Position numbers and translations under genes: made by a program. DNA of 64,000 bases from Porphyromonadaceae bacterium H1. GTDB taxonomy: Bacteria > Bacteroidota > Bacteroidia > Bacteroidales > Paludibacteraceae. Under the pieces are notes generated by a model. That model was not told the origin of the DNA and did not search any database. It saw nothing but the letters and a program-made list of their open reading frames with translations. The stretch is taken from NCBI GenBank assembly GCA_001653155.1, contig BDEJ01000020.1, forward strand, positions 1 through 64,000. Reading direction: 5' to 3'. This document shows positions 18,366 to 26,505 of this stretch, in pieces. Every line of letters begins with the position of its first letter. The first letter of the stretch is position 1.

Positions 18366-18861
18366 TTTCCCAAGATTTAGAATATTCGTGCATTCTGAAA
18401 CTATGAGCAATTCCAAGTTGTTGTTTTAACCTGAAGAATTCCTCCGGTTCCATTCCCAAATTTTTACATATCTCGGAATCATCAACTCCAAGATTCTCTA
18501 ACTTCAATACAAGGTCGCTCATTTTTTCTACCTGATGAAGCCCTTTTATCCTATTCATCAAGACAGTTAATTGAACGGCATCGTAATACGGAATGTTCAA
18601 ATCTACGACGGACACTTCTGTTGCCCCCATTTGCTTTAAAGCTTCATATCTGTGATAACCATCAATTATCCTATATTTCCCTTTTTCTTTGTCAAAAGTA
18701 ACAAGTATAGGGAATAAGAAACCGTACTTCGAAATACAATCTTTCAATAATCCCATCTCCGTACTTGGCATCCTATTAGGATTGTAGTCATTCGCGAAGA
18801 GTTCTTCAATAGGAACGACTTTTGCCTCTGTAGCTTTTTGTTTTATAAAATTTCCATCCAT
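18358..18861 (-). CDS. ParB/sulfiredoxin-like protein, IbrB type
   Basis: A 167-residue protein with a ParB N-terminal-like domain: VPIEELFANDYNPN, then GYHRYEAL (GxHR) at about residues 71-78, the phosphate-handling motif of the ParB/Srx fold. A C-terminal helical tail may bind DNA or partners. It overlaps the PP-loop gene by 19 bases. ParB-like and PAPS-reductase-like proteins occur as a pair in IbrB/IbrA and in phage base-modification loci, which is the basis for the inferred role. It is not a plasmid-partition ParB, since no ParA is present. Confidence 0.75.
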   Translation of the reverse strand: MDGNFIKQKATEAKVVPIEELFANDYNPNRMPSTEMGLLKDCISKYGFLFPILVTFDKEKGKYRIIDGYHRYEALKQMGATEVSVVDLNIPYYDAVQLTVLMNRIKGLHQVEKMSDLVLKLENLGVDDSEICKNLGMEPEEFFRLKQQLGIAHSFRMHEYSKSWENG

Positions 18862-19934
18862 TTTTCTTTCAATTTTTTTGTTTTTTCTTTTCGTTTTGTA
18901 TCGTAACTTCTGTTGTTTTCGTAGTCGTTTATGAGCAATTGTCCGACTTGCGCCTGAAACATCCTCTCGGTTTGCTCCTGCTTTTCATACCGTGCTATAA
19001 ATTTGTTTTTATGAGTTTCGTTTGGAATATTCTCGAGAAGAAAATCCCTAAACTCTTTCCACGTCTTGTAGTGTGTCGGGAGCGTTTTATTATCAAAGAC
19101 GAGCTTTTCGCTCGCGTATCGGGCAGCGGTTGAAATGCCGCTTATCCTTTTGCTCAACTTATCGAAAGTTTCCGGCTCGAATTTAGGTAAATCAACCAAA
19201 CATTTGAATGATTTTTCATGTACTAAGTTTGAGACCCTCATTCTGTTGTATATCGTATAATTTGCCATGAACATTAAATCGTAAATTTTATTATACGGCA
19301 AATCGTAGTCGTATATGAATTTCCACACATCATAAACCGTCCAGTCGTAAATAGGATAAAACTTGTAGGCGGATCCTTCGGTTCCGGTACTCCAATTCAA
19401 CCCACTCCATCCGGGATGCTTAGTTACGGCACGAAATCTCGTAAGACTTTCATCGGCCCTCAGCCCAACAAGAAATGCCGCATCTTTGTTCTTCTTTTCG
19501 TACCAACCGAAAAAATCATAAAACCTTTTCGGGTATTCTTCATCAATCGAATGTATAGCTAAATCGTCTTTCTCTCTCATCCACTCTTCATTTTCGCCCC
19601 AAACATACAGAAAATAATCCGTATAACTCGTTGCGTTTGTCATATAAATAGGGACTTGGTACCATGCAGGAGTCACATTCGGATGACTCATCAGGATCTT
19701 CATCAAGTCGATTGATGCCTGATATTCGGCCTCCTGATCTTGAAAAAATGCGATAATCTTCCGACCTCGTTTAATGGCTTCCTGCAATGCAAGAAAATAT
19801 AACACTGTGCTATCTTTGCCTGATGAAATTGAAACATTGATTGTTTCAAAGTTGTCAAAAAGCATCCCGATACGCTCTCTTGCAGCTTGCAATACATTTT
19901 TATCGTTATTGTAGATTTTCATTTGTGAAAGCAT
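18843..19934 (-). CDS. PP-loop ATPase, PAPS-reductase family (IbrA-like, DUF3440 type)
   Basis: A 363-residue protein with the N-type PP-loop SISSGKDSTVL (residues 36-46), a FFQDQEAEYQ segment and GLRADESLTR, as in the phosphoadenosine-phosphosulfate reductase superfamily. The C-terminal extension with the conserved Lys/Arg-rich tail fits the IbrA/DUF3440 branch. Members adenylate a substrate, often for sulfur or amide transfer (DndC in DNA phosphorothioation is a distant relative). It lacks the C-terminal Cys motif of true PAPS reductases as far as I can see. Starts at 19934 or 19922 are both possible. It lies in a run of overlapping genes with methyltransferases. Confidence 0.82.
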   Translation of the reverse strand: MLSQMKIYNNDKNVLQAARERIGMLFDNFETINVSISSGKDSTVLYFLALQEAIKRGRKIIAFFQDQEAEYQASIDLMKILMSHPNVTPAWYQVPIYMTNATSYTDYFLYVWGENEEWMREKDDLAIHSIDEEYPKRFYDFFGWYEKKNKDAAFLVGLRADESLTRFRAVTKHPGWSGLNWSTGTEGSAYKFYPIYDWTVYDVWKFIYDYDLPYNKIYDLMFMANYTIYNRMRVSNLVHEKSFKCLVDLPKFEPETFDKLSKRISGISTAARYASEKLVFDNKTLPTHYKTWKEFRDFLLENIPNETHKNKFIARYEKQEQTERMFQAQVGQLLINDYENNRSYDTKRKEKTKKLKEKWMEIL

Positions 19935-20667
19935 TATAAATATTCATACGTCGCTCGTTTTCTTCCTTCATGAAGCGGTATATACCCAAATTGGGTAATT
20001 TCACATGAGCTCCTTTTAGATAGGTGTCATAATCCAAATCAATGCCGAAGCGTTTGTTTGAAAGCTTTAACAAGTTAGAAATAAGCAGTTTTGGCGTATC
20101 GAATTTTTCAAAGACAAAACTACGAGCCTCTTCATACCATTTTTCATCAACATCAGATGGTTCGAATAGCTCTAAATTCATTTTCAGCGGTGTCAAGTCT
20201 GAATATGTATGTCGAATAAAAAGCTTTATATTCTCCCCAGATAGACGGCAATCGTTTGTTTCCCTATAAAACCAATCCTGCCATTCACGCTCAATCGGGT
20301 AACTATAATTTACGCCAAAATCATTAACTCCCGCAAACAGGTAATGAAAAAATAATCGCCAAGGTTCGCCCATGAATGGGGATACATCAATGCTAATTTT
20401 CGGCATGTTAGGCGTCATGGTGGTCAGATACTCATGCACATAATCACATCGATTGGATGGAGTTATCATTCTGTTCAACCCAACAAGTATGATTAAGCCG
20501 GGTTCTAATTGACTATACATAATCTTAAATTTCTCCCACTCAATGTACTCAACACCCTTAATATTCGGGGGCTGATACATCGGATGCCAAGTAAGAATAA
20601 CATTTTCCGGTAAATCATCAATAGATAACGATTCCGGTTGTTTTACAAAATAAATTTTATTTTCCAT
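19906..20667 (-). CDS. Hypothetical protein of the modification operon
   Basis: The ATG at 20667 (MENKIYFVKQ) gives 253 residues. A longer frame to 20700 runs into the neighbour. The protein is rich in Trp, Tyr and acidic residues (WHPMYQPPN, FMGEPWRLFFHYLFAG, EREWQDWFYRE) and appears to be a compact cytosolic alpha/beta protein. I recognise no family. It overlaps genes on both sides, by 11 bases with the SEPAW protein and by up to 29 with the PP-loop gene, so it is very likely a working part of the same system. Confidence 0.65.
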   Translation of the reverse strand: MENKIYFVKQPESLSIDDLPENVILTWHPMYQPPNIKGVEYIEWEKFKIMYSQLEPGLIILVGLNRMITPSNRCDYVHEYLTTMTPNMPKISIDVSPFMGEPWRLFFHYLFAGVNDFGVNYSYPIEREWQDWFYRETNDCRLSGENIKLFIRHTYSDLTPLKMNLELFEPSDVDEKWYEEARSFVFEKFDTPKLLISNLLKLSNKRFGIDLDYDTYLKGAHVKLPNLGIYRFMKEENERRMNIYNAFTNENLQ

Positions 20668-21247
20668 ATTGCATATATTTGTTTGCAATGTAATACACAC
20701 ACGATTTGTTTATGTCTGAACAAACGAACTTTTTTCCGTTTTCTTGGAATATTCTTGCTATATTTCCGTATCCTGCATTAAAGTCGCCAACACAATCGTA
20801 TTTCTCTGCCAATAACCTCATAACATCATAATTCGTAATCGGTGAATCCGGACACTGAAAATGGTCATTCCAGACACAAAGATTGGTTGAATAACCATGT
20901 AGTTTTATTTTCACTATTTCCGGTTTTGGGAACTCCTTTAATACATGAGAACCAAGCACGAGGTATATGGGCTTTGATGTATTTCTTACGAAATCGGACA
21001 TCGACATTACATATTCCAAATATGATGAATCTTTTGATTTTAGAGAAGCTCTTTCCAAAAACTCATCGTACCCATCTTTCCATGCCGGCTCGGAGTAAAA
21101 CACATCGCATTTATCGAAGTGAAAACTAACAATACCATCTTTCACTACGTCGTTTGAGAAGACGATGTTGCCGTCAAATTCCCAAAAAGACAACTCCGGC
21201 AGCCCATCTATTTCAGGTTTAAGCGCTGAGTGATATACTTTTTTCAT
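20657..21247 (-). CDS. Methyltransferase-like protein with degenerate SEPAW motif
   Basis: A 196-residue Rossmann methyltransferase-like protein with motif order IV then I, as in beta-class DNA methyltransferases. The motif IV position reads FYSEPAW (residues 50-56) instead of DPPW/DPPY, and motif I reads VGDFNAGYGN near 152-161. Loss of the motif IV Asp and second Pro argues against normal catalysis. It overlaps by 4 bases (ATGA) the gene for an intact DPPW methyltransferase, so it could be a non-catalytic partner subunit. It could also be an active enzyme with another chemistry. Confidence 0.65.
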   Translation of the reverse strand: MKKVYHSALKPEIDGLPELSFWEFDGNIVFSNDVVKDGIVSFHFDKCDVFYSEPAWKDGYDEFLERASLKSKDSSYLEYVMSMSDFVRNTSKPIYLVLGSHVLKEFPKPEIVKIKLHGYSTNLCVWNDHFQCPDSPITNYDVMRLLAEKYDCVGDFNAGYGNIARIFQENGKKFVCSDINKSCVYYIANKYMQYGK

Positions 21248-21885
21248 TTTATCTTAAAATTAGATCCTCTTTGAATCATCCTATCAATAGTTACAGCCAT
21301 TCTTCGCTTATTTAACTCTACTCCATAGAAACGTTTGTTATTAGCGAGGGCGGCCACTGCTGTTAATCCTCTGCCGGTACATAAATCTCCTACAGATTTA
21401 CATTGTTCGTTTTTTATTGCGGCGAATGGGGTATCCATATCGTCCATGCCTGTAAAATCAAAATCGGTTTTCGATTCCGATCCTCTTATCAGGTAGCTTT
21501 TATTTTTCTTATAATATGTTACCTCCCACGTCTGAATCTGGTTATAAATATTGCTTAATTCGTTCTGAAACACCTTTAGGTTTCTTTTTCCTATTTCAAG
21601 GTAGCAAACCGAAGGTTTTACGTTTTTGATTATTTCAAAGAGCTTATTGTAAAACTCCGAAAAACTTGAAAGATAATAACCGCTTTCATTTTTTGTTAGG
21701 AATGAATTTGCATTCCCAAGGTCCCAAGGAGGGTCGCAATAAATAATGTCCGGAACAAAAAACGATGGTACATGTTTAGTTATATCACATACCGACAGGA
21801 TTGAGCCCGTAACAGTGTCAACCCATAATTGACCTTCTTCAATGGGATATTTTTCCCAATAATTCCCATACTCCCATTTTTTCAT
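21244..21885 (-). CDS. DPPW-type adenine-N6 DNA methyltransferase
   Basis: The ATG at 21885 gives 213 residues. Motif IV is DIIYCDPPWDLGN (about 46-58) and motif I is VGDLCTGRGLTA (about 168-179), in the beta-class order with the target region between. DPPW is typical of MT-A70-like and phage adenine-N6 methyltransferases. At this length it has little room for a separate target-recognition domain, so the neighbouring SEPAW protein may supply binding. No cognate restriction enzyme is adjacent, which is usual for phage protection enzymes. Confidence 0.78.
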   Translation of the reverse strand: MKKWEYGNYWEKYPIEEGQLWVDTVTGSILSVCDITKHVPSFFVPDIIYCDPPWDLGNANSFLTKNESGYYLSSFSEFYNKLFEIIKNVKPSVCYLEIGKRNLKVFQNELSNIYNQIQTWEVTYYKKNKSYLIRGSESKTDFDFTGMDDMDTPFAAIKNEQCKSVGDLCTGRGLTAVAALANNKRFYGVELNKRRMAVTIDRMIQRGSNFKIK

Positions 21886-21913
21886 ATCACAAATATATTT
21901 ATAATTCAATTGT

Positions 21914-23563
21914 CTATAAGTTTTCGACAAACTTTTTTAATTTCGTTTTGTCTCCTATAAGGCCTTTGATTTCATCAGCGAGCCCTTGTTTGCGATACAA
22001 GCAGCTCATTATTCGCTCGTCTATTTTTGCAGTTGTAAGAATATCCCACACATGTACTTCTTTCGTTTGCCCTTTCCTATCCAAACGTCCGATACTTTGC
22101 TTTCGCTGAGAGTAGGAAAAAGAATTTGAATAAAAGCACACATTGTTAGAGACAAACTGTAACCCATTCAACCCAGTACCCCCTGATTGCATGGTGGCAA
22201 CAAAATATTTCTTTTCTCCATGCACAAACGCATGCTTTTCCGCATCACGCGTCTTGCTGTTTCGTCCAGAGAATTCTGCGCAATTTTCGGATCCGAGAAA
22301 GTTTATCAGTGCTTCAACTTCAAAAATAAATTTGCAGAAGAAAACAGTCTTTTCCGGTAATCCTAACCCTTTTAGCATGTCGAGTTTGTTTGTTCCGATA
22401 TTGTTCCTTATGCCGTACTTATCAAGATAATATCCTGATGTTATTTGCTGCATTCTAAGAAACGTTTGAAATATATCGGTAGCCCGCACCTCGTCATTGT
22501 AAATCAGCTCAAGGAGCTGTTCCTTTTCGAACTCATATAACTCAGACTGCTTTTCATTCAAATCACAGCAATACTTATGATTTGTTTTTGCTTTCAAGTT
22601 CAACACAGAAGCATCAATCTGATACGTGTAAGGCTCAATCAACCCAAGCAGGTGGTCAAGGTTCTTGTATCCTATTACTTCCGTTCCGCTGCGCCCTCCG
22701 ATGATGAGGTATTTTTCCTCAAATTTGAGCCAATTCGGTACGTTAATAATCAAGTCTGACAGCATAGCATATTGCATATACAGATTATGTACATTTTCGG
22801 TAACCGGAGTTCCGGTCATAACGACCTTATAGCTTGCTTTATCGCAAATCATCTTGATTCGCTTTGAGCGCTTTGCGATTGGATTTTTAATCAAATGCGA
22901 CTCGTCGATGATAATCTGAGTTTCGTTATCTACGAATTTCAGAGCCTCAAATATTGCTTTCTTACTGCTACCCATCGTTTCGTGTCCTATGAGCTTCCAT
23001 TCGAGCTCAGAGCAAGTACTCCAAAGGTTTATTTGCTCCCTGAAATTAGACTTTGTGGATACAGGAAGAAATACAAGCACTTTCTTAATCTGTCCGGCTT
23101 CGTATCTGCTTGTGCATAAATCGATAACTATTTTCGATTTCATTGTACCGACATCGCCGTTCAATGCTGAGACCTTCATCGAACAAAGGAATCGGAGAGC
23201 ATCTATCTGATGCTTTTCGCTTCGATCGTCGTAGGATGGGGCAATATCATCTTTTAATCGCTCATGTAGAGGGATTTTCTTACGATCCAGTTCGCAATCG
23301 TTTATAATCTCGCGAAACTGATTGTAAATATCAAGTTTGATTTGCTCTGCAAGATGCACGTCGTAAAATTCACGCATACCGTGGTTTTCTACCTTTACGC
23401 AAGGGGTCAATCGGTCGTTTATAATCTCAAACCACGTAGATATTTTTACATCGCGCGTACTCGGACGAAATGAGAAGTAGAGTCTTTCAACTCCACTTCT
23501 CGTAGTTCTGTATAGTTTTGAGTATTTGATGCGCGATTGAAGTAATTCAAGGTTATTGCGCAT
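21914..23563 (-). CDS. SNF2-family DEAD/DEAH-box helicase
   Basis: The ATG at 23563 gives 549 residues. A longer frame to 23881 runs through the upstream gene and is rejected. Motif I is NGDVGTMKSK (about 135-144, a variant Walker A), motif II is IIDESH, motif III is MTGTPVTEN, and motifs V and VI lie in SGGTGLNGLQF and SIGRLDRKGQT. This is a phage-type SNF2 translocase, commonly used in phage replication or DNA modification/restriction modules. It overlaps the upstream gene by 11 bases and precedes the DPPW methyltransferase by 28. Confidence 0.85.
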   Translation of the reverse strand: MRNNLELLQSRIKYSKLYRTTRSGVERLYFSFRPSTRDVKISTWFEIINDRLTPCVKVENHGMREFYDVHLAEQIKLDIYNQFREIINDCELDRKKIPLHERLKDDIAPSYDDRSEKHQIDALRFLCSMKVSALNGDVGTMKSKIVIDLCTSRYEAGQIKKVLVFLPVSTKSNFREQINLWSTCSELEWKLIGHETMGSSKKAIFEALKFVDNETQIIIDESHLIKNPIAKRSKRIKMICDKASYKVVMTGTPVTENVHNLYMQYAMLSDLIINVPNWLKFEEKYLIIGGRSGTEVIGYKNLDHLLGLIEPYTYQIDASVLNLKAKTNHKYCCDLNEKQSELYEFEKEQLLELIYNDEVRATDIFQTFLRMQQITSGYYLDKYGIRNNIGTNKLDMLKGLGLPEKTVFFCKFIFEVEALINFLGSENCAEFSGRNSKTRDAEKHAFVHGEKKYFVATMQSGGTGLNGLQFVSNNVCFYSNSFSYSQRKQSIGRLDRKGQTKEVHVWDILTTAKIDERIMSCLYRKQGLADEIKGLIGDKTKLKKFVENL

Positions 23564-24137
23564 CGTTAAGCTCTTTTTCGAGTTCTGACAAAATCGCCTT
23601 ATACTTATCAATATCCGCTTGAATATCCTCTGCTTTGCGCTTCTTTTTCGGATATTTGACTTCGCACCATCCTTCCTTAATTGCAGCCTTAACTTTTGGC
23701 AATTCAAGAGACGGAATGGGAAAGTTCTTAATGATAAATGTAGCATCTTCAACCTCTGTACGCCAATTCCTGACAGAACCTCCGGAATCGTATTTCCCAG
23801 AGATGAAGATAATGTCATCTCCGAGTTTTGCCCCAGAATCGCGACCGTAAGCACGTGCGATCGTTCGACCGAACAAAACAACAGGAGATCGTCCTGAAAA
23901 ATCAGAGAAATTACTTACAAGCAATTCGCACTCGTCATAAGGCACTTCGCCTGTTGTACCGAAGCAGTCGGTCATCAGTTCGCGAACGTAGTCGATGATA
24001 CTATCATCAAACCACCACGCGCCCTCTTTCCACGTGCCACGCAAATTACGAGCACGATTTACAAATTCATTGTTGTAGGGAGATTCTACCTTTACCTTGT
24101 CATCTACGATTGTTAAGCTTATCTTGCACATTGTCAT
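23553..24137 (-). CDS. Phage protein with a HARP-like N-terminal region
   Basis: A 194-residue protein. Its first 55 residues (VKVESPYNNEFVNRARNLRG, then WWFDDSI and the downstream helix) resemble the short beta/alpha module found N-terminal to SNF2 enzymes of the SMARCAL1/HARP type. The C-terminus is a Lys/Glu-rich helix. It overlaps the start of the SNF2 helicase by 11 bases, so the two may act together as a split DNA annealing or translocating enzyme. This is inference. Confidence 0.55.
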   Translation of the reverse strand: MTMCKISLTIVDDKVKVESPYNNEFVNRARNLRGTWKEGAWWFDDSIIDYVRELMTDCFGTTGEVPYDECELLVSNFSDFSGRSPVVLFGRTIARAYGRDSGAKLGDDIIFISGKYDSGGSVRNWRTEVEDATFIIKNFPIPSLELPKVKAAIKEGWCEVKYPKKKRKAEDIQADIDKYKAILSELEKELNDAQ

Positions 24138-24230
24138 GTTGCCCGTTTTTAGGCTGCTGGCTCCGCAGTTTTGAAGTTAATAGGTTTGCCCGTAAAGCCG
24201 GTAGCGCAGCTGTATAAAACTACGAAATTT

Positions 24231-24962
24231 TTAGAGGTCTTCGATTGACTGTTTATTTTTCCAGTCTTTGGGAAATACCGCGTAATCGTATCCGGTACCA
24301 CCACCATTCGAAGATGCACGACGATAGTACAGTGCATCTGGTAATTCTAACATACCGCCGCGATACCTGTTGAAAGCACCACCCCAGTCTTCTTGTAACA
24401 ACATGTGGGGTGCAATTTCCTTCTCCATAACCTCGAACGCTTGCTTACCGCTCTTGGTCGTGAAGAATCTGCCATACAGGATTTTAAGCATACCACTTGG
24501 CAGATTAAAGTCCTGTGCATATACTATTTCCTTGAACTTAACAGGCTTATTTGCTATGATTAGCAAATTCGGCTTATATTTACCGTATTCGGATTTCAAT
24601 ACCTTACCGTCTGAAAGTTCTATCCAACCCTCCGGAAGAGGGATGTCGACTGTTTTTTGTATGTTAAGTTTCTTTGCAGATAATGATTGCGGCGTTCTTC
24701 TTTGTGAATCGTAAACACATTCGACTGGAACAAAAGAATTATTGCGCTTTTGACGATATAAATCAAAGCCATTGTAATATAGGGTGCATTTTTCTTCGTA
24801 GAGAAGTGTGCTGTCATCACAGAAAACGAAGCATTCTTCGAAATCTTTGCACATAGTATGTTTTGTCGTAATAACAAGGTCTGCATACTTTCCTGTTTCT
24901 AATATTTTGTATTTGAAGATGTAATCAACTTCTACCTCATATAATTCTGCTGTTATCTTCAT
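24231..24962 (-). CDS. Hypothetical phage protein
   Basis: The ATG at 24962 gives 243 residues (MKITAELYEVEVDYIF), mostly beta-strand character with a Gly-rich C-terminal segment (RRASSNGGGTGYDYAV) and an acidic end. The overall pattern recalls single-strand-binding or recombination accessory proteins, but no family is recognised. It lies upstream of the HARP-like/SNF2 pair in the same leftward operon. Confidence 0.6.
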   Translation of the reverse strand: MKITAELYEVEVDYIFKYKILETGKYADLVITTKHTMCKDFEECFVFCDDSTLLYEEKCTLYYNGFDLYRQKRNNSFVPVECVYDSQRRTPQSLSAKKLNIQKTVDIPLPEGWIELSDGKVLKSEYGKYKPNLLIIANKPVKFKEIVYAQDFNLPSGMLKILYGRFFTTKSGKQAFEVMEKEIAPHMLLQEDWGGAFNRYRGGMLELPDALYYRRASSNGGGTGYDYAVFPKDWKNKQSIEDL

Positions 24963-25005
24963 TTTTTTATGCACTTAATCCGTGTCGTGCGCAACTTCTA
25001 TTGTT

Positions 25006-25236
25006 TTATTTGAATCTTTTAAATGTTTCTATAATAATCTCGAACTTGTTTTTACCTATATACCCAATAAGAGCTTCTCCGCAAGGGTTATTATATCTTT
25101 CATAATAACCGTGAGTATTGACACAGTTGTCAAAATCTGATGGGTATGCTGAAAATCCTGATTCACTCAAATATCTTGCTGAATTTTCTTTTGCAAGATT
25201 TAAGTTCTCTGCTTCGATGATTCTTTTAGTTCTCAT
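25006..25236 (-). CDS. Small hypothetical protein
   Basis: 76 residues (MRTKRIIEAENLNLAKENSA). It has a basic helix at the N-terminus and an aromatic C-terminal half with HGYYERYNNPCGEALIGYIG. Function is unknown. Spacing to its neighbours is 30-45 bases, consistent with the operon that starts at 25506. Confidence 0.5.
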   Translation of the reverse strand: MRTKRIIEAENLNLAKENSARYLSESGFSAYPSDFDNCVNTHGYYERYNNPCGEALIGYIGKNKFEIIIETFKRFK

Positions 25237-25266
25237 AATCTTAAATTTTTATTTGTAAATGTGTGA

Positions 25267-25506
25267 TTATTTAATTCTTGCAAAATCTACACAGTCCTGA
25301 TAACTGCCAAACTCAATGATGTTTGTAAAATCTCCACCGGGAGAGTAACTTGCCCTGCCGTTGTCAAAGAACTTAATCCATTTTGAACTGTCGTAAGTTC
25401 CGAAACAGGTTAAACCTGTTTTGTGATAGTGAAATTCACGGAAATAATCTAATACGTAGTTGTAACTTACTTCGTCGAGATGAGCTTTTAAATTTATTCT
25501 TTTCAT
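25267..25506 (-). CDS. Small hypothetical protein, first gene of the modification operon
   Basis: 79 residues (MKRINLKAHLDEVSYNYVLD), small and aromatic-rich, with no recognised domain. It is the first gene after the leftward promoter at 25558-25565 and could be a regulator or inhibitor. Confidence 0.5.
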   Translation of the reverse strand: MKRINLKAHLDEVSYNYVLDYFREFHYHKTGLTCFGTYDSSKWIKFFDNGRASYSPGGDFTNIIEFGSYQDCVDFARIK

Positions 25507-25557
25507 AATTCTTCTGCACGTTTATACAGTTGCTCTCTGTTTTTAAGTTTGATGATG

Positions 25558-25565
25558 CAAAGATA
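25558..25565 (-). promoter_or_regulatory. Candidate -7 box of the modification operon
   Basis: TATCTTTG on the minus strand, 51 bases before the ATG at 25506. It matches the consensus exactly, but no clear -33 TTG is at the right distance, which may mean it needs an activator. ATAAATACTAT at 25581-25591, just upstream, also occurs in the hicAB operator. Confidence 0.5.
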
Positions 25566-25627
25566 ATATCTTTATTTAATATAAATACTATTCGTTGTGT
25601 TAAAAAAACATAATTACAATATATTTA

Positions 25628-25657
25628 TTGAACATAAATACTAAATCACTAACTTTG
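25628..25657 (+). promoter_or_regulatory. Promoter of the lone rightward gene
   Basis: TTG (25628-25630), a 19-base spacer and TAACTTTG (25650-25657) form a full consensus. The ATG follows 4 bases later, so the transcript may be leaderless. Confidence 0.65.
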
Positions 25658-25661
25658 CAAA

Positions 25662-25913
25662 ATGAAACAAGAGAGAAAAATATTTCACGTTTATGTAAAG
25701 TGTAGTAAAATAGACTATTATTTTGGGTCTATGAAGGCTATCTTTAGCACATTAAATAAGGATTGTATAGGAATACAATATCAGTCGCTTGTGAGCTATT
25801 TTCATACGAACGATACAGGTTTATATGAGAATACAAAATGCTTTATACGCAAAGGGTTACTAATAACACAAGCAACAAAACGAGGTAGAAAGAATATAAA
25901 AAAAGCGGACTAA
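25662..25913 (+). CDS. Lone rightward small basic protein (lysogenic accessory gene?)
   Basis: 83 residues, basic, with a Lys/Arg-rich tail (TKRGRKNIKKAD) and a pattern that could form a small helix-turn-helix or DNA-binding domain (IQYQSLVSYFHTND). It is the only rightward gene in the middle of the prophage, has its own consensus promoter and ends inside a bidirectional terminator. This is the layout of a gene expressed from the silent prophage. Function is unknown. Confidence 0.6.
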   Translation: MKQERKIFHVYVKCSKIDYYFGSMKAIFSTLNKDCIGIQYQSLVSYFHTNDTGLYENTKCFIRKGLLITQATKRGRKNIKKAD

Positions 25914-25922
25914 ACAGTCCGC
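25905..25922. terminator. Bidirectional terminator between convergent genes
   Basis: GCGGACT (25905-25911) pairs with AGTCCGC (25916-25922), with an A-tract on the left and TTT on the right. The stop codons of both convergent genes lie in the stem and loop. Confidence 0.75.
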
Positions 25923-26494
25923 TTTCTATTAATAATCCAAGACAGAAGCCTTCGTTTAAATAAGTATCGAATTAAGAGCACAAAGCCTGCGCCTGCCGAA
26001 ATCCAGAACCACCAAACATCGAGAGCGGCACGGCTTTTAAATGAGGATTTATAGTCCTCAAGCTCTTTTTTCTTAACAGAAAGCTCAGCTTCGAGTTCAT
26101 CAATCTGTCTAATAAACAAACTATAATCAGCATACGAGTTCGAATGAAGCGCAAGAGAAGTATTTAAAAAACTCTCGCTTTGCATTCTGTTAGTCTGAAT
26201 TGTTTCTCGCCTCTTCGGAGGAGTTTTCGTTACGGGATCAACAGGCTTGTCCGTGTCGTATTCGATATCGTGCGTATTGATCTCGGAACTTAGTCGCACA
26301 TTTTCTGCCGTAAGCGCAGCAATCTCCTCTTCCATACGAGTATTCAACTCAAGCTGACTCTCGTACTTCTTTTTATAGTCAATCTCCGAGTTTTCGCTTT
26401 CTCGCATGCGGATTTCTTTGTAATCTTGCCTGTACGCACGGCATGAGGAAAGCAGAAAGACAATAAACAGTATTGCAAATTTAATATCTGACAT
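25910..26494 (-). CDS. Probable one-gene spanin (u-spanin)
   Basis: The ATG at 26494 gives 194 residues. The N-terminus is a lipoprotein signal (SDIKFAILFIVFLLSSC, lipobox LSSC). The middle is a charged coiled coil (about residues 25-155), and a transmembrane segment VWWFWISAGAGFVLLIRYLF lies near the C-terminus, followed by a basic tail. A lipidated N-terminus plus a C-terminal membrane anchor is the u-spanin layout, spanning from outer to inner membrane to fuse them at the end of lysis. It follows the endolysin by 11 bases. Sequence similarity to known spanins was not assessed, so the call rests on topology and place. Confidence 0.7.
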   Translation of the reverse strand: MSDIKFAILFIVFLLSSCRAYRQDYKEIRMRESENSEIDYKKKYESQLELNTRMEEEIAALTAENVRLSSEINTHDIEYDTDKPVDPVTKTPPKRRETIQTNRMQSESFLNTSLALHSNSYADYSLFIRQIDELEAELSVKKKELEDYKSSFKSRAALDVWWFWISAGAGFVLLIRYLFKRRLLSWIINRKRTV

Positions 26495-26505
26495 AAACAA
26501 TCGAT

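Noticed and set aside
18358-18861. Partition ParB of a plasmid-like prophage
   Set aside because: There is no ParA or centromere-type repeat beside it, and the pairing with a PAPS-reductase-like gene points to the IbrB type.
18843-19934. Complete Dnd or Ssp phosphorothioation system
   Set aside because: The PP-loop protein is only distantly DndC-like, and no DndA, DndD, DndE or SspB/SspD homologues were recognised.
21914-23881. Long form of the SNF2 helicase from 23881
   Set aside because: The added N-terminus is the shifted reading of the upstream gene; the ATG at 23563 gives a normal operon overlap.
24149-24337. 62-residue leftward ORF
   Set aside because: It overlaps the end of a larger gene for most of its length and shows no support of its own.
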